This document shows positions 18,799 through 30,353 of a stretch of 44,756 nucleotides of DNA, in pieces. A program made the translations under genes and the position numbers. The notes beneath the pieces are model-generated. The model saw only the letters and a list, made by a program, of their open reading frames with translations, was not told where the DNA came from and ran no database searches. The stretch spans positions 943,506-988,261 of the forward strand of contig NZ_GL831080.1 in the NCBI RefSeq assembly GCF_000188255.1, written 5' to 3'. The stretch comes from Actinobacillus ureae ATCC 25976. GTDB lineage: Bacteria > Pseudomonadota > Gammaproteobacteria > Enterobacterales > Pasteurellaceae. Every line of letters begins with the position of its first letter. Positions within the stretch are counted from its first letter, which is position 1.

Positions 18799-18825
18799 AT
18801 CTACCCTCTGCTAAAGAGGGTAGAT
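18799..18825 (-). terminator. pnp-nlpI intercistronic hairpin
   Basis: ATCTACCCTCT (18799-18809) pairs perfectly with AGAGGGTAGAT (18815-18825), an 11-bp stem with a 5-base loop. On the minus strand it is followed by ATTTTCTC, so it is a partial terminator or a 3' stabiliser after pnp. Confidence 0.75.
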
Positions 18826-18853
18826 TATGTGAGTGGTATTAGATCTCAGCTTG

Positions 18854-20977
18854 TTACTCTTGAGGTTGAGCTTCAGTTTCTTCAGCTGGTGTCGCCGCAT
18901 CATTGTTGATGTCTTTCATCGTTAAACGAATACGGTTTTGACGATCAATTTCAACAACTTTTACAGCCACTTCTTGACCTACGTTTAAGTAGTCCGCAAC
19001 ACGTTCAACACGTTCGTTAGTGATTTGTGAAATATGTACTAAACCCTCTTTGCCACCTAAGATAGAAACAAACGCACCAAAGTCTACAACACGGATAACT
19101 TTACCTTTGTAGATAGCGTTTACTTCAACTTCTGCAACGATATCTTCGATACGAGCCATTACCGTTTTTGCTGCATTATTATCAGTTGCCGCAATTTTCA
19201 CAGTACCGTCATCATCAATATCAATTGAAGTACCGGTTTCTTCTGTTAATGCACGAATTACTGCACCACCTTTACCAATAACATCTTTGATTTTCTTCGG
19301 ATCAATTTTCATTGTGTGGATACGAGGCGCAAAATCAGAGATATCTGCAGGTGCCGGAATCGCTTGTCCCATTACGCCAAGAATGTGCATACGAGCACCT
19401 TTCGCTTGGTTTAATGCAATACGCATAATTTCCGGTGTAATACCTTCGATTTTAATGTCCATTTGAAGTGCAGTTACACCTTCACGTGTACCGGCTACTT
19501 TAAAGTCCATATCACCTAAGTGGTCTTCATCGCCTAAGATATCTGAAAGTACGACAAATTTTTCTTCTTCTTTTACTAAGCCCATTGCGATACCCGCAAC
19601 TGCTGCTTTAATTGGCACGCCGGCATCCATTAACGCTAAAGATGCACCACATACAGAAGCCATTGAAGAAGAACCGTTAGACTCGGTGATTTCAGAAACG
19701 ACACGTACTACATATGGGAATTCTTCCGCAGTTGGCATTACCGCTAACACCCCACGTTTTGCTAAACGACCGTGACCGATTTCACGACGTTTTGGCGAAC
19801 CGATCATACCTGTTTCACCTACAGAATATGGGGGGAAGTTATAGTGGAATAAGAAACGATCAGATTTCTCGCCGGTTAATTCGTCAATAATTTGTGCATC
19901 GCGCTCAGTACCTAAAGTTGCAACCGCTAATGCTTGCGTTTCACCACGGGTGAAGATCGCAGAACCGTGAGTACGAGCTAAAACGCCGGTGCAAATATCT
20001 AATGCACGAACGGTGTCTACGGTACGACCGTCAATACGAGGTTCACCCGCAAGGATACGACCACGAACGACAGAACTTTCTAAAGCAGTGATAATATCAA
20101 CGATTGCACCTTCCGAAATTGTTTCGTCTTGTGCGGTTAATTGTGCGATAACGTCCGCTTTAATTACATCAATTTGTTCGTAACGTGCTTGTTTTTCGGT
20201 AATACGATATGCGTCACCGATACGAGCTTCCGCTAATGCTTTAACTTGATTGATTAATGCCGTATTTGGCTCCGGAGCAACCCAGTCCCAACGCGGTTTA
20301 CCTGCTTCTTTTACGAATTCTTTGATGTTTTCGATCACAACTTGTTGTTGCTGGTGACCAAATACTACTGCCGATAACATTTGTTCTTCAGAAAGAATAT
20401 CCGCTTCAGATTCAACCATTAATACAGCTTTGTCCGTACCTGCAACCACTAAATCTAAACGGCTTTGTTTTTGTTCTGAAATAGTTGGGTTAAGTACGAA
20501 TTGGTCATTAATAAAACCAATACGTGCTGCACCGATAGGGCCGTTGAATGGTACGCCTGATAATGAAAGTGCTGCTGATGCACCGATCATTGCAACTAAA
20601 TCTGGGCTAATTTGCGGGTTTACAGAGACAACAGTTGCAACAACTTGGATTTCGTTGAAAAAGCCTTCTGGGAAGAGTGGACGGATAGGACGGTCAATTA
20701 AACGCGCGATTAACGTTTCGCCTTCAGACGGACGACCTTCACGTTTGAAGAAACCGCCCGGAATACGACCAACCGCATAAGTACGCTCTTGGTAGTTAAC
20801 GGTTAATGGGAAGAAATCTTGGCCTTCTTTTACATCTTTTTTAGCCACTACGGTAACGAATACGGTTGTATCGTCCATACTAGCCATAACTGCCGCCGTT
20901 GCTTGGCGAGCGATAGCACCTGTTTCTAATGTTACGGTATGTTGACCGTATTTAAATTGCTTAACAATTGGATTCAT
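18854..20977 (-). CDS. pnp: Polynucleotide phosphorylase
   Basis: PNPase is a 3'-5' phosphorolytic exoribonuclease, a trimer and part of the RNA degradosome. The product is 707 residues (711 in E. coli). Two RNase PH domains are seen, the second with the active-site region [10 protein letters not shown]-like (here [13 protein letters not shown]) and [22 protein letters not shown] domain follows ([21 protein letters not shown], about 555-615), then an S1 domain ([18 protein letters not shown], about 620-690). AAGGAA precedes the ATG. Unusually for gamma-proteobacteria, rpsO is not upstream; parC is, divergently. A strong inverted repeat in the leader suggests RNase III-dependent self-control. 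Confidence 0.98.
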   Translation of the reverse strand: MNPIVKQFKYGQHTVTLETGAIARQATAAVMASMDDTTVFVTVVAKKDVKEGQDFFPLTVNYQERTYAVGRIPGGFFKREGRPSEGETLIARLIDRPIRPLFPEGFFNEIQVVATVVSVNPQISPDLVAMIGASAALSLSGVPFNGPIGAARIGFINDQFVLNPTISEQKQSRLDLVVAGTDKAVLMVESEADILSEEQMLSAVVFGHQQQQVVIENIKEFVKEAGKPRWDWVAPEPNTALINQVKALAEARIGDAYRITEKQARYEQIDVIKADVIAQLTAQDETISEGAIVDIITALESSVVRGRILAGEPRIDGRTVDTVRALDICTGVLARTHGSAIFTRGETQALAVATLGTERDAQIIDELTGEKSDRFLFHYNFPPYSVGETGMIGSPKRREIGHGRLAKRGVLAVMPTAEEFPYVVRVVSEITESNGSSSMASVCGASLALMDAGVPIKAAVAGIAMGLVKEEEKFVVLSDILGDEDHLGDMDFKVAGTREGVTALQMDIKIEGITPEIMRIALNQAKGARMHILGVMGQAIPAPADISDFAPRIHTMKIDPKKIKDVIGKGGAVIRALTEETGTSIDIDDDGTVKIAATDNNAAKTVMARIEDIVAEVEVNAIYKGKVIRVVDFGAFVSILGGKEGLVHISQITNERVERVADYLNVGQEVAVKVVEIDRQNRIRLTMKDINNDAATPAEETEAQPQE

Positions 20978-21009
20978 TTTTGAAATTCCTTAATTTACTT
21001 TTAATCGTT

Positions 21010-21105
21010 TCGTTTTATTTCTTTAAATTGCGACTAGCAAAAACTCTCTGGGTGCCAACAAACAGTTTTTGATAGCCGCCTCTCTAAAACTAAGAAATAA
21101 AACGA
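21010..21105 (-). promoter_or_regulatory. pnp leader stem, probable RNase III/PNPase autoregulation site
   Basis: On the pnp strand the 14-mer TCGTTTTATTTCTT (21105-21092) recurs as its perfect complement AAGAAATAAAACGA (21023-21010), 68 bases apart. The pair forms a 14-bp stem that closes a loop with further short hairpins. In E. coli, RNase III cuts a long stem in the pnp leader and PNPase then removes the short fragment, destabilising its own mRNA. The layout here matches that mechanism: the 5' arm begins within a few bases of the predicted transcription start. Confidence 0.75.
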
Positions 21106-21109
21106 ACCC

Positions 21110-21115
21110 ATTATA
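21110..21115 (-). promoter_or_regulatory. Probable -10 box of pnp
   Basis: A perfect TATAAT on the minus strand at 21115-21110. Transcription would begin near 21103, essentially at the first base of the leader stem. No good -35 lies at the usual spacing (ACGATT at 17 bp). Confidence 0.6.
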
Positions 21116-21257
21116 CAGAAAAATTTACAGAAAATCGTTAATTATTTTAGCAGTGGTTAGATTTTTGCAAAATCTTGGTGCTTGTCATTTTTGAGGTGGA
21201 CAGATATCCATAAATCATAGAAAATAAGCGGTCTTTTTTACTAAATTATTTGCAAAA

Positions 21258-23504
21258 ATGAGTACAGAAATTAATTACGAAGGCGTTGAACAGATGCCGA
21301 TTAAGCGCTTTACCGAAGACGCTTACCTCAACTATTCAATGTACGTTATTATGGACCGTGCATTGCCGTTTATCGGTGATGGGTTAAAACCGGTACAACG
21401 CCGTATTATTTATGCAATGTCCGAATTGGGCTTAAATGCCTCGGCGAAATACAAAAAATCTGCACGTACCGTCGGGGACGTGTTAGGTAAATTCCATCCG
21501 CACGGCGATAGTGCTTGTTATGAAGCAATGGTACTCATGGCACAGCCCTTCTCTTATCGCTATCCACTGATTGACGGGCAAGGGAACTGGGGGGCGCCTG
21601 ACGATCCGAAATCTTTCGCTGCGATGCGTTATACCGAATCAAAACTGTCAAAAATGGCAGAGGTATTATTGGGCGAATTAGGGCAAGGTACGGTCGATTA
21701 TCAGCCGAATTTTGATGGTTCGCTTGAAGAGCCAAAATATTTACCGGCACGCTTACCGCATATTTTGCTAAATGGCACAATGGGAATTGCTGTCGGTATG
21801 GCAACCGATATTCCTCCGCACAATATCAATGAATTAGTCGAAGCAAGTGTGATGTTATTGGAAAATCCGAGAGCAAGTCTTGCGGAGTTAATGACGGTGG
21901 TACAAGGTCCGGATTACCCGACCGAAGCGGAAATTATTACCCCTAAGGCCGATATTGCCAAAATGTATGAGCAAGGCAAAGGCTCAATCAAAATGCGTGC
22001 GGTATGGAAAAAAGAAGACGGAGAAATTGTGATTTCGGCATTGCCACATCAAGCCTCGCCTTCAAAAATCATTGAGCAAATCGCAACGCAAATGCGGAAT
22101 AAAAAATTGCCGATGGTGGATGATATTCGTGATGAATCGGATCACGAAAATTCAATTCGCATCGTGATTGTGCCTCGTTCAAATCGTATTGATTTTGAAG
22201 CGTTAATGGATCATTTATTTGCCACGACTGACCTAGAGAAAAGCTATCGAGTCAATATGAATATGATTGGGCTAGACGGCAAACCGGCGGTGAAAAATCT
22301 GCACACGATTTTAACCGAATGGCTAGCGTTCCGCCGTACTACGGTAAGGCGCCGTTTAAATTACCGTTTAGATAAAATTTTAAACCGCTTGCATATTTTA
22401 GACGGCTTGATAATCGCCTTCCTCAATATTGATGAAGTGATCGAAATTATCCGTAATGAAGATGAACCGAAAACGGCATTAATGGCTCGCTTTAATTTGA
22501 GCGAAGCACAAGCCGAAGCGATTTTAAATTTACGTTTACGTCATTTAGCAAAATTAGAAGAACACGAATTGCAAGCAGAAAAATCACAGCTTGAAAAAGA
22601 GCGTGATGAATTGCAATTAACGCTTGGCTCGGAGCGCCGTTTAAATACGCTGATCAAAAAAGAAATTCAAGCGGATGCAAAAGTGTTTGCTAGCCCACGC
22701 CGTTCACCGCTTGTTGAGCGTGCTGAAGCAAAAGCAATTTCTGAAAGTGACTTAACCCCAACCGAAGATGTGACGGTAATTCTATCGGAAAAAGGCTGGG
22801 TACGCTGTGCGAAAGGGCATGATATTGACGTGCAAGGCTTAAGTTATCGTGCCGGTGACGGCTATCTTGCCCATGCGCATGGCAGAAGTAATCAGCCGGT
22901 CGTGTTCCTAGATAGTACTGGGCGAGCTTATGCGCTTGATCCGACTTCATTGCCATCGGCTCGTTCACAAGGTGAGCCACTTACCGGTAAAATCACTTTA
23001 CCGGACGGGGCAACTGTGCAACAAGTGTTAATGGCGAACTCGGACACTAAAGTCCTGATGGCGTCGGATTCCGGTTATGGTTTCATTTGTAGCTTTGAAG
23101 ATTTGGTTTCTCGCAATAAGGCGGGTAAAGCGGTTATTTCTTTAACCGAAAATGCCAAAGTGCTGCCGCCGCAATTAATTGATAACGAAGCTGAACTTTC
23201 GCTTGTCGCAATGAGTAGTGTCGGACGAATGTTAGTATTCCCGATCACCGAATTGCCACAGCTTTCGAAAGGTAAAGGGAATAAGATTATCAATATTTCC
23301 GCACCGGCGGCAAAAGAAGGTAATGAATTGCTTGCCCGTTTATTACTGGTTAAACCGACACAATCGTTAGTGTTTGTTTCCGGCAAGCGCAAAATCACCC
23401 TTAAGCCGAGCGATATTGATAATTATCGTGGCGAACGAGCAAGAAAAGGATCTCAACTTGTACGAGGCCTAAGTGCGACTTCGACTGTGGAAATTGTAGA
23501 CTAA
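21258..23504 (+). CDS. parC: DNA topoisomerase IV subunit A
   Basis: ParC is the DNA-cleaving subunit of topoisomerase IV, which unlinks daughter chromosomes. The product is 748 residues (752 in E. coli). The catalytic Tyr125 lies in [10 protein letters not shown]. The quinolone-determining segment [11 protein letters not shown] carries Ser85 and Glu89 (E. coli Ser80 and Glu84), the drug-susceptible residues. The C-terminal beta-pinwheel contains [12 protein letters not shown] and LSKGKGNKI. No strong ribosome site precedes ATG 21258. It is followed on the same strand by mukFEB, whose product MukB is known to bind ParC. Confidence 0.98.
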   Translation: MSTEINYEGVEQMPIKRFTEDAYLNYSMYVIMDRALPFIGDGLKPVQRRIIYAMSELGLNASAKYKKSARTVGDVLGKFHPHGDSACYEAMVLMAQPFSYRYPLIDGQGNWGAPDDPKSFAAMRYTESKLSKMAEVLLGELGQGTVDYQPNFDGSLEEPKYLPARLPHILLNGTMGIAVGMATDIPPHNINELVEASVMLLENPRASLAELMTVVQGPDYPTEAEIITPKADIAKMYEQGKGSIKMRAVWKKEDGEIVISALPHQASPSKIIEQIATQMRNKKLPMVDDIRDESDHENSIRIVIVPRSNRIDFEALMDHLFATTDLEKSYRVNMNMIGLDGKPAVKNLHTILTEWLAFRRTTVRRRLNYRLDKILNRLHILDGLIIAFLNIDEVIEIIRNEDEPKTALMARFNLSEAQAEAILNLRLRHLAKLEEHELQAEKSQLEKERDELQLTLGSERRLNTLIKKEIQADAKVFASPRRSPLVERAEAKAISESDLTPTEDVTVILSEKGWVRCAKGHDIDVQGLSYRAGDGYLAHAHGRSNQPVVFLDSTGRAYALDPTSLPSARSQGEPLTGKITLPDGATVQQVLMANSDTKVLMASDSGYGFICSFEDLVSRNKAGKAVISLTENAKVLPPQLIDNEAELSLVAMSSVGRMLVFPITELPQLSKGKGNKIINISAPAAKEGNELLARLLLVKPTQSLVFVSGKRKITLKPSDIDNYRGERARKGSQLVRGLSATSTVEIVD

Positions 23505-23521
23505 TTATTTCCTCATCAGAC

Positions 23522-23572
23522 AAGCGGTCAAATTTCGTAAAAACTTTGCGGAATTTGACCGCTTCTTTTTTT
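23522..23572 (+). terminator. Terminator after parC from uptake-sequence pair
   Basis: AAGCGGTCAAATT (23522-23534) and AATTTGACCGCTT (23552-23564) form a perfect 13-bp stem, followed by C and seven T residues. It makes parC and mukF separate transcription units apart from readthrough. Confidence 0.85.
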
Positions 23573-23602
23573 GATTTCATTCCTATTTGATTCACATTCC
23601 TG

Positions 23603-23608
23603 TACAAT
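23603..23608 (+). promoter_or_regulatory. Possible -10 box of the muk operon
   Basis: TACAAT, 35 bp before mukF and after the parC terminator. The TTGATT just upstream (23587) is too close to be its -35, so this is only a candidate promoter for mukFEB. Confidence 0.35.
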
Positions 23609-23643
23609 AAAAGCCATTTTTCATCAACAAACGACAAATCTGT

Positions 23644-24975
23644 ATGCAAAACGAATTGGCACAGACAATCCCAGAACTGATCAACTGGACGAAAGAGCGA
23701 GAATTCTCTCTTTCGCTTTCTTCTGATCGCATAGCCTTTCTCTTGGCGATTTCCATTTACAATAACGAACAAACGGACGGAGAACTTTTAGAAAGCGATC
23801 TTGTTGATCTTTTCCATTATGTTTCGGAAGCATTCGACCAATCGGAAGCCACCCTTACACAACGTGCCAATAATGCGATTAACGATTTAGTTAAACAACG
23901 TTTTCTTAACCGTTTCTCCAGCGAATTTACCGAAGGTCTAGCCATTTATCGTATCACTCCGTTGGGTGTTGGCGTGGCGGATTATTATGTGCGTCAGCGA
24001 GAATTTTCCACTTTACGTTTATCCATTCAGCTTTCGATTGTGGCGGACGAAATTCAACGTGCTTCATCGGCGGCGGAAGAAGGTGGTGACGAGCGTTTTT
24101 GGCGTAATAACGTGTTTGCACCGCTTAAATATTCGGTCGCGGAAATTTTCGACAGTATCGATCTTTCCCAACGTATGATGGATGAAAACCAACATCAAAT
24201 TCGTGAGCGAATTGCCGAATTGTTGAGCCAAAATTGGCATGAAGCGATTCTTAGTTGTGAACAGTTGTTGGATGAAACCTCAGGTAATTTAAGAGAGTTA
24301 CAAGATACGCTTAATGCGGCAGGCGATAAACTACAAGCACAATTACTGCGTATTCAAAGCTGCTTGATCGGGCGTGATGATTTGGATTTTGTCGATCAAC
24401 TGATTGTCAATCTGCAAAACAAATTAGACCGCATTATTAACTGGGGACAAAAAGCGATTGACCTGTGGATCGGTTATGATCGTCATGTACACAAGTTTAT
24501 TCGTACAGCGATTGATATGGATAAAAACCGTGTGTTCGGTCAGCGTTTACGCCAATCTATTCAAGATTATTTCAATGCGCCTTGGCTACTTTATACTGCG
24601 AAAGCGGAATCTCTATTAGATCAGCGCGACGATGAAACGATGCTGAATGAGGCGGAAGCAGTTGGTGAATTACCGAGTGAGTTGGAATATGAATCGCTTT
24701 CTGATGTTCAAGAGCAAATTATCAGCGTAATGCAAGCGCATTTAGCGCTGTTTAGAGCAGAAGGTAAACCAATCGATCTCGGTGCGGTATTGCGAGAGCA
24801 ACTTGCGCTTTATCCGCAGTCTAGTCATTTTGATGTGGCAAGAATTATTGTGGATCAAGCGGTAAAACTCGGTATGGCAAGCCTTGATAGCCAAGCGGTT
24901 TATCCTGAATGGCAAACAATTAATGATAATGGTGCCGAAGTTCAGGCGAACGTGATCGACCAATACAATAAATAG
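23644..24975 (+). CDS. mukF: Chromosome partition protein MukF (kleisin)
   Basis: MukF is the kleisin that bridges the MukB heads in the MukBEF condensin. The product is 443 residues (440 in E. coli). It opens with the winged-helix dimerisation domain ([35 protein letters not shown]), has a helical middle, and ends with a head-binding winged helix. It is the first gene of mukF-mukE-mukB. The cmoM (smtA) gene that precedes mukF in E. coli is absent here and parC takes its place. Confidence 0.97.
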   Translation: MQNELAQTIPELINWTKEREFSLSLSSDRIAFLLAISIYNNEQTDGELLESDLVDLFHYVSEAFDQSEATLTQRANNAINDLVKQRFLNRFSSEFTEGLAIYRITPLGVGVADYYVRQREFSTLRLSIQLSIVADEIQRASSAAEEGGDERFWRNNVFAPLKYSVAEIFDSIDLSQRMMDENQHQIRERIAELLSQNWHEAILSCEQLLDETSGNLRELQDTLNAAGDKLQAQLLRIQSCLIGRDDLDFVDQLIVNLQNKLDRIINWGQKAIDLWIGYDRHVHKFIRTAIDMDKNRVFGQRLRQSIQDYFNAPWLLYTAKAESLLDQRDDETMLNEAEAVGELPSELEYESLSDVQEQIISVMQAHLALFRAEGKPIDLGAVLREQLALYPQSSHFDVARIIVDQAVKLGMASLDSQAVYPEWQTINDNGAEVQANVIDQYNK

Positions 24976-25042
24976 TAGGGTGGGGAAACCCCCACCATTG
25001 GAAAAACAGAAAGTTTAATGGTAGGCAACATGCCTGCCCTAC
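24975..25042 (+). repeat. Palindromic intergenic element between mukF and mukE
   Basis: The outer arms GTAGGG (24975-24980) and CCCTAC (25037-25042) enclose two inner hairpins. The first is GGTGGGG/CCCCACC (24979-24985 with 24990-24996); the second is AGGCA/TGCCT (25023-25027 with 25031-25035). ACCATT and AATGGT also pair. This clover-like inverted structure inside an operon resembles the small GTAGGG-type dispersed repeats of Pasteurellaceae and Neisseria. No direct target duplication was evident. Confidence 0.7.
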
Positions 25043-25053
25043 GAGAGTAAAAT

Positions 25054-25767
25054 ATGACAGAGCAAATCCAAGACGTTATTTCTCCAAAATTAGCAGTGGC
25101 AATTGCCAACCCGATTTTCCCAGAGCTAGACAGCCAACTACGTGCTGGCCGCCATATTAATACGGAACAGCTGGATGAACATGCATTCTTAATGGACTTC
25201 CAAGCCGAGTTAGAAAGCTTTTACCGCCGTTATCACGTGGAATTAATTCGTGCGCCGGAAGGCTTTTTCTACTTACGTCCGAAAGCATCAACCTTGATCG
25301 CCCGTTCGGCAATGTCGGAAATGGAAATGTTAGTGGGTAAAGTGCTTTGCTATCTTTACCTCAGTCCGGAACGTTTAGCGCAACAAGGCATTTTTAGCCA
25401 AGATGATGTGTATGAAGAGCTAATGAATCTTGCTGATGAAAGCAAATTACTTAAGGCTGTGAACCCACGTTCGACCGGTTCTGACTTAGATAAAGCAAAA
25501 TTGGCCGAGAAAGTTGGTGGTGCGTTACGCCGTTTGGCACGTATCGGTATTATTACCCGTATTGGTGAGCAAAACAGCAAGAAATTTGTCATCTCGGAAT
25601 CAGTATTCCGCTTCGGAGCGGATGTCCGAGTGGGGGATGATCCACGAGAAGCGCAATTACGCTTAATTCGTGATGGTGAAGCGACAACACCGGCAGTTTT
25701 GGCAGAACAAGCGGTCGAATTTGCAGAAAATTCTGCAACTGACGAATTAGAAGATGAAACAGAATAA
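25054..25767 (+). CDS. mukE: Chromosome partition protein MukE
   Basis: MukE is the winged-helix (KITE) subunit that binds MukF and regulates the MukB ATPase. The product is 237 residues (234 in E. coli). Conserved segments are [20 protein letters not shown] at the N-terminus and [25 protein letters not shown] precedes ATG 25054. It is 78 bp after mukF, with a palindromic repeat filling the gap, and 20 bp before mukB. The acidic C-terminus ends DELEDETE. An uptake-sequence core lies at 25707-25715 inside the coding region. Confidence 0.97.
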   Translation: MTEQIQDVISPKLAVAIANPIFPELDSQLRAGRHINTEQLDEHAFLMDFQAELESFYRRYHVELIRAPEGFFYLRPKASTLIARSAMSEMEMLVGKVLCYLYLSPERLAQQGIFSQDDVYEELMNLADESKLLKAVNPRSTGSDLDKAKLAEKVGGALRRLARIGIITRIGEQNSKKFVISESVFRFGADVRVGDDPREAQLRLIRDGEATTPAVLAEQAVEFAENSATDELEDETE

Positions 25768-25787
25768 CGGCTAACGAGATAAAGCAA

Positions 25788-28700
25788 ATGACAGATACAA
25801 ACGAATTATTTGAAGATCAAACCACTGCGTTGCAAAATTCTGCACCAATCGCACCGCTTGCTAATCCTCAACATACAGTGAGCCGTGGTAAATTCCGTTC
25901 ACTGACATTAATTAACTGGAACGGTTTTTTTGCGCGTACCTTCGATTTAGACGAGTTGGTGACCACGCTTTCAGGTGGGAATGGTGCAGGTAAATCCACC
26001 ACAATGGCGGGTTTTGTGACTGCTCTGATTCCCGATCTAACCCTTTTAAATTTCCGTAATACGACAGAAGCCGGTTCAACTTCCAGCTCTCGTGATAAAG
26101 GTTTATACGGTAAATTGAAAGCCGGTGTGTGTTATGCGGTGTTAGAGTCATTGAACTCACGTGGACAGCGTGTGATTACCGGTGTGCGTTTACAACAAGT
26201 AGCAGGGCGTGACAAAAAAGTGGATATTCGCTCGTTATCGTTACAAAACGTGCCGATGAGCGATTCAATTATCAGCGTATTAACCGAACAAGTCGGTGAA
26301 AAAGCACGTGTATTACCGTTAGCGGATCTAAAAGATAAATTTGATGGTTCGGAAGTGGTATTTAAACAATATCATTCAATAACCGATTACCATAGCTTTA
26401 TGTTCGATTTAGGTGTGATTCCTAAACGTTTACGTTCTTCGGCGGATCGCAGCAAATTCTATAAATTAATCGAAGCATCGCTTTACGGTGGTATTTCAAG
26501 CGTAATTACCAAATCATTGCGTGATTATTTATTACCGGAAAACACCGGCGTTCGCCAAGCGTTCCAAGATATGGAATCGGCATTACGTGAAAACCGTATG
26601 ACGTTAGAAGCGATTAAGGTCACACAATCTGATCGTGATATGTTTAAACACCTGATCACCGAATCAACTAACTACGTGTCGGCTGATTATATGCGCAATG
26701 CAAATGAGCGCCGTGGTAACGTACAAATTGCTCTAGAGCAACGCCGAGCGTGGTATGAATCGAAATCTAAACTTGAGTTAGAACAGCAACGTTTAATCAA
26801 ATTTAGCCGTGAAGTAGCGGATATTTCAGAAAACGAAAGTGGCTTAGAAGCGGAATACAATTCGGCGAACGATCACTTAAATTTAGTGATGAATGCGCTT
26901 CGTCACCAAGAAAAAATCGAACGTTATCAAGATGAAGTTGCGGAACTCAATGAAAAGCTGGAAGAGCAACAAATTGCGTTAGAAGAAGTTTCCGAGCAAG
27001 TGGAAACTGCGCAAGTAAGAGCGGATGATGCTGATGATCAAGTGGAAGAATTACGCTCACAAATGGCGGATTACCAGCAAGCGTTGGATGCGCAGCAAAC
27101 ACGTGCGTTGCAATATCAGCAAGCGATTGCCGCATTAGAAAAAGCGAAACAACTTTGTGGCTTACCGCATTTAGATCTCCATAATGTGGAAGATTATCAT
27201 GCCGAATTTGCCGCACAGGCAGACGATTTAACTGATCAAGTTTTCGAACTGGAACAACGTTTATCCGTTTCGGATATGGCGAAAACTCAGTTCGAAAAAG
27301 CTTATGAATTAGTTTGTAAAATTTCTGGTGAAATTGACCGCTCTGAAGCGTGGAATGAAGCGAGAAGTTTGCTAACAGCGTTTACCGATCAAAAAATACA
27401 GGCAACACAAGCGGTCGCTTTACGCCAAAAACTTGCAGATTTGGAACAGCGTTTACATCAACAACAAAATGCGGAACGTCTATTAGCTGAATTTAATCAA
27501 AAAGCACAAACGCAATTTGAGACGGCGGAAGAATTAGAAAGCTATTTCGAACAGCAACAAGCTCGCCTTGAAGATGTGGAAGCGGAATTAGCGGAATTTG
27601 TTGAAGTGCGTTCGATGCAACGTCAGCAACGTGAACAGCTTAATCAGCAATATAATCAACTGGCGAAAACCGCACCAGCATGGCACACAGCGCAATCCGC
27701 ATTAGCTCGTTTAGAAGAGCAATGTGGTGAAAAATTTGAAGCCAGCCAGTCTGTGATGCAGTTTATGCAAAATATGCTGACCAAAGAGCGTGAAACCACT
27801 TTAGCACGTGATGAATTAGCACGCCGAGAAGCCGCGTTAGTCGCCCAGATTACTCGTTTAAGCCAGCCGGACGGTTCAGACGATGTTCGTTTAAATCAAT
27901 TGGCGGAACGTTTTGGCGGCGTGCTGCTTTCTGAATTATATGATGATGTATCGATTGATGATGCACCGTATTTCTCTGCTCTTTACGGTGAAGCTCGTCA
28001 CGCTATCGTGGTACGTGATTTAGAAAGCGTTAAAGCACAATTAGAAAAATTAGACGATTGCCCGACCGATCTTTATTTGATCGAAGGTGACCCGTCAGCA
28101 TTTGATGATGCGGTATTTACCGCAGAAGAATTGGCTGAAGGTGTAGTGGTCAAAGTATCTGATCGCCAATGGCGTTATTCTAAATTTCCGGAAGTGCCGT
28201 TATTTGGACGTGCAGCACGTGAGAAACATTTAGAAACGTTAAAAGCGGAACGTGATGAAGTCAGCGAACAACACGCGGAACGTGCATTTGACGTACAAAA
28301 ATGCCAGCGTTTACATCAGCATTTAAGTCAGTTTGTCGGTACGCATTTAAATTTAGCCTTCCAGCCGAATCCGGAAGAGCAAATGCAAGAAATTGCGGCG
28401 GAACGTACTGAAATCGAACGTGAACTTAACCAAGCGGCAGGCAACGAACAGCAATTACGCACCCAATTAGATTCGGCAAAAGCAAAATTGCAAATGTTGA
28501 ATAAAATTCTACCGCTTGTTAGCTTGTTAGAAGACGAAACCTTAGCGGATCGAGCGGAAGAATGCCGTGCGCAATTAGATGAAGCGGAAGAAGATGAACA
28601 GTTTGTTCGCCAATTCGGTAATTATTTAACTCAATTAGAACCGATTGCGGCGAGTTTGAAGAGCGATCCGGCGAAGTTCGAACAGTTGGAGCAAGATTAC

Positions 28701-30278
28701 CAACAAGCTAAAGCGGAACAAAAACAAGTCCAACAAAAAGTTTTTGCACTGTCTGATGTGATTCAACGCCGAGTGCATTTCAGCTACGAAGAAGCGATTG
28801 GTTCGGAAGGATCAGCATTAACCGGGCAATTACGAGCTCGTTTAGAGAGCGCACAACGTGAACGTGAGCAAGCTCGTGATCAATTACGTCAAGCACAAGC
28901 GAAATTTACTCAATACAATCAAGTGTTAACCGGTTTACGCAGTTCGTGTGATGCGAAAACACAGATGTTGCAAGAGCTGATTCGTGAAATCGATGACCTA
29001 GGTGTACGTGGTGATATCGGTGCGGAAGAACGTGCAAGATCACGCCGTGACGAATTACAACAACGTTTAAGCCAACAGCGTTCACGCAAAGGTTATTTAG
29101 ATAAACAACTAGGTACGATTGAAGCGGAAATTGATAATTTAACCCGTACGTTACGTAAAGCGGAACGTGATTACCACACGCAACGTGAGTTAGTAGTACA
29201 AGCGAAAGTCAGCTGGTGTTTAGTACTTAAACTTTCACGTAACAGTGATGTGGAAAAACGTCTGAATCGTCGTGAGTTAGCTTATCAATCGGCGGAAGAG
29301 TTACGTTCGATTTCCGATAAGGCGTTAGGTGCTTTACGTACGGCAGTGGCAGATAACGAATATCTGCGTGACAGTTTACGTGCCTCGGAAGACAGTCGTA
29401 AGCCGGAAAATAAAGTGGCGTTCTTTATTGCGGTTTATCAGCACTTGCGTGAGCGTATTCGCCAAGACATTATCAAAACCGATGATCCGATTGATGCGAT
29501 TGAACAAATGGAAATTGAGTTATCTCGTTTAACCAACGAATTAACCAGCCGTGAGAAAAAATTAGCAATCAGTGTGGAATCTGTGGCAAATATCTTACGT
29601 AAAACGATTCAACGTGAGCAAAACCGTATCTTACAGCTTAACCAAGGGTTACAAAATATTGCCTTCGGTCAGGTGAAAGGGGTGCGTTTAGTGGTGAATA
29701 TTTGTGATACGCACGCAATCTTACTGAACGCATTGAGTAATGGCAGAGAGGAGCATAAAGATTTATTCGACAGCCAAAAGCTCAGTTTCTCAGAAGCGTT
29801 GGCAATGTTGTATAAACGTGTGAATCCACATATCGATATGGGACAACGTACGCCACAAACGATCGGTGAAGAGTTATTGGATTACCGTAACTATTTAGAT
29901 CTTGAAGTGGAAACCTTCCGTGGAGCAGACGGTTGGATGCATGCGGAAAGTAGTGCGTTATCTACCGGTGAGGCGATCGGTACCGGTATGTCAATCCTGT
30001 TAATGGTGGTACAAAGCTGGGAAGAAGAGTCTCGCCGTATGCGTGCGAAAGATATTTTACCGAGCCGCTTATTATTCCTTGATGAAGCGGCACGTTTGGA
30101 TGCAACTTCAATCAATACCTTGTTTGAATTGTGCGAACGTTTAGATATGCAGTTATTGATTGCCGCACCGGAAAATATTAGCCCGGAACGTGGTACGACT
30201 TATAAATTGGTGCGTAAAATTACCAATAACCAAGAGTATGTACACGTGGTCGGATTGAAAGGGTTTGGGCAACACTAA
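25788..30278 (+). CDS. mukB: Chromosome partition protein MukB (SMC-like)
   Basis: MukB is the SMC-like ATPase of the MukBEF condensin, which organises and separates chromosomes and recruits topoisomerase IV through ParC. The product is 1496 residues (1486 in E. coli). Walker [10 protein letters not shown] is at residues 63-71. Long coiled coils flank the hinge at about residues 660-780 ([15 protein letters not shown]), and the C-terminal ABC signature ([11 protein letters not shown]) and Walker B ([12 protein letters not shown]) are intact. Homology to E. coli MukB begins only at about residue 32 (RGKFRSLTL), so there is a 30-residue N-terminal extension. A GTG at 25878 would remove it, but the extended start agrees with other Pasteurellaceae as I recall. 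Confidence 0.98.
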   Translation: MTDTNELFEDQTTALQNSAPIAPLANPQHTVSRGKFRSLTLINWNGFFARTFDLDELVTTLSGGNGAGKSTTMAGFVTALIPDLTLLNFRNTTEAGSTSSSRDKGLYGKLKAGVCYAVLESLNSRGQRVITGVRLQQVAGRDKKVDIRSLSLQNVPMSDSIISVLTEQVGEKARVLPLADLKDKFDGSEVVFKQYHSITDYHSFMFDLGVIPKRLRSSADRSKFYKLIEASLYGGISSVITKSLRDYLLPENTGVRQAFQDMESALRENRMTLEAIKVTQSDRDMFKHLITESTNYVSADYMRNANERRGNVQIALEQRRAWYESKSKLELEQQRLIKFSREVADISENESGLEAEYNSANDHLNLVMNALRHQEKIERYQDEVAELNEKLEEQQIALEEVSEQVETAQVRADDADDQVEELRSQMADYQQALDAQQTRALQYQQAIAALEKAKQLCGLPHLDLHNVEDYHAEFAAQADDLTDQVFELEQRLSVSDMAKTQFEKAYELVCKISGEIDRSEAWNEARSLLTAFTDQKIQATQAVALRQKLADLEQRLHQQQNAERLLAEFNQKAQTQFETAEELESYFEQQQARLEDVEAELAEFVEVRSMQRQQREQLNQQYNQLAKTAPAWHTAQSALARLEEQCGEKFEASQSVMQFMQNMLTKERETTLARDELARREAALVAQITRLSQPDGSDDVRLNQLAERFGGVLLSELYDDVSIDDAPYFSALYGEARHAIVVRDLESVKAQLEKLDDCPTDLYLIEGDPSAFDDAVFTAEELAEGVVVKVSDRQWRYSKFPEVPLFGRAAREKHLETLKAERDEVSEQHAERAFDVQKCQRLHQHLSQFVGTHLNLAFQPNPEEQMQEIAAERTEIERELNQAAGNEQQLRTQLDSAKAKLQMLNKILPLVSLLEDETLADRAEECRAQLDEAEEDEQFVRQFGNYLTQLEPIAASLKSDPAKFEQLEQDYQQAKAEQKQVQQKVFALSDVIQRRVHFSYEEAIGSEGSALTGQLRARLESAQREREQARDQLRQAQAKFTQYNQVLTGLRSSCDAKTQMLQELIREIDDLGVRGDIGAEERARSRRDELQQRLSQQRSRKGYLDKQLGTIEAEIDNLTRTLRKAERDYHTQRELVVQAKVSWCLVLKLSRNSDVEKRLNRRELAYQSAEELRSISDKALGALRTAVADNEYLRDSLRASEDSRKPENKVAFFIAVYQHLRERIRQDIIKTDDPIDAIEQMEIELSRLTNELTSREKKLAISVESVANILRKTIQREQNRILQLNQGLQNIAFGQVKGVRLVVNICDTHAILLNALSNGREEHKDLFDSQKLSFSEALAMLYKRVNPHIDMGQRTPQTIGEELLDYRNYLDLEVETFRGADGWMHAESSALSTGEAIGTGMSILLMVVQSWEEESRRMRAKDILPSRLLFLDEAARLDATSINTLFELCERLDMQLLIAAPENISPERGTTYKLVRKITNNQEYVHVVGLKGFGQH

Positions 30279-30291
30279 AGCGTAAACTTAC

Positions 30292-30342
30292 AAGCGGTCA
30301 GAAATTGCAAAAAAATTGCAAAATCTGACCGCTTAATTTTTT
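30292..30342 (+). terminator. Terminator after mukB from uptake-sequence pair
   Basis: AAGCGGTCAGA (30292-30302) pairs with TCTGACCGCTT (30324-30334), an 11-bp stem, followed by AATTTTTT. It ends the mukFEB transcript. Confidence 0.8.
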
Positions 30343-30353
30343 AGGAAGATAAA

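Noticed and set aside
23587-23608. Full mukF promoter from TTGATT and TACAAT
   Set aside because: The spacing is only about 10 bp, too short for a normal -35/-10 pair; only the -10 is kept as a weak candidate.
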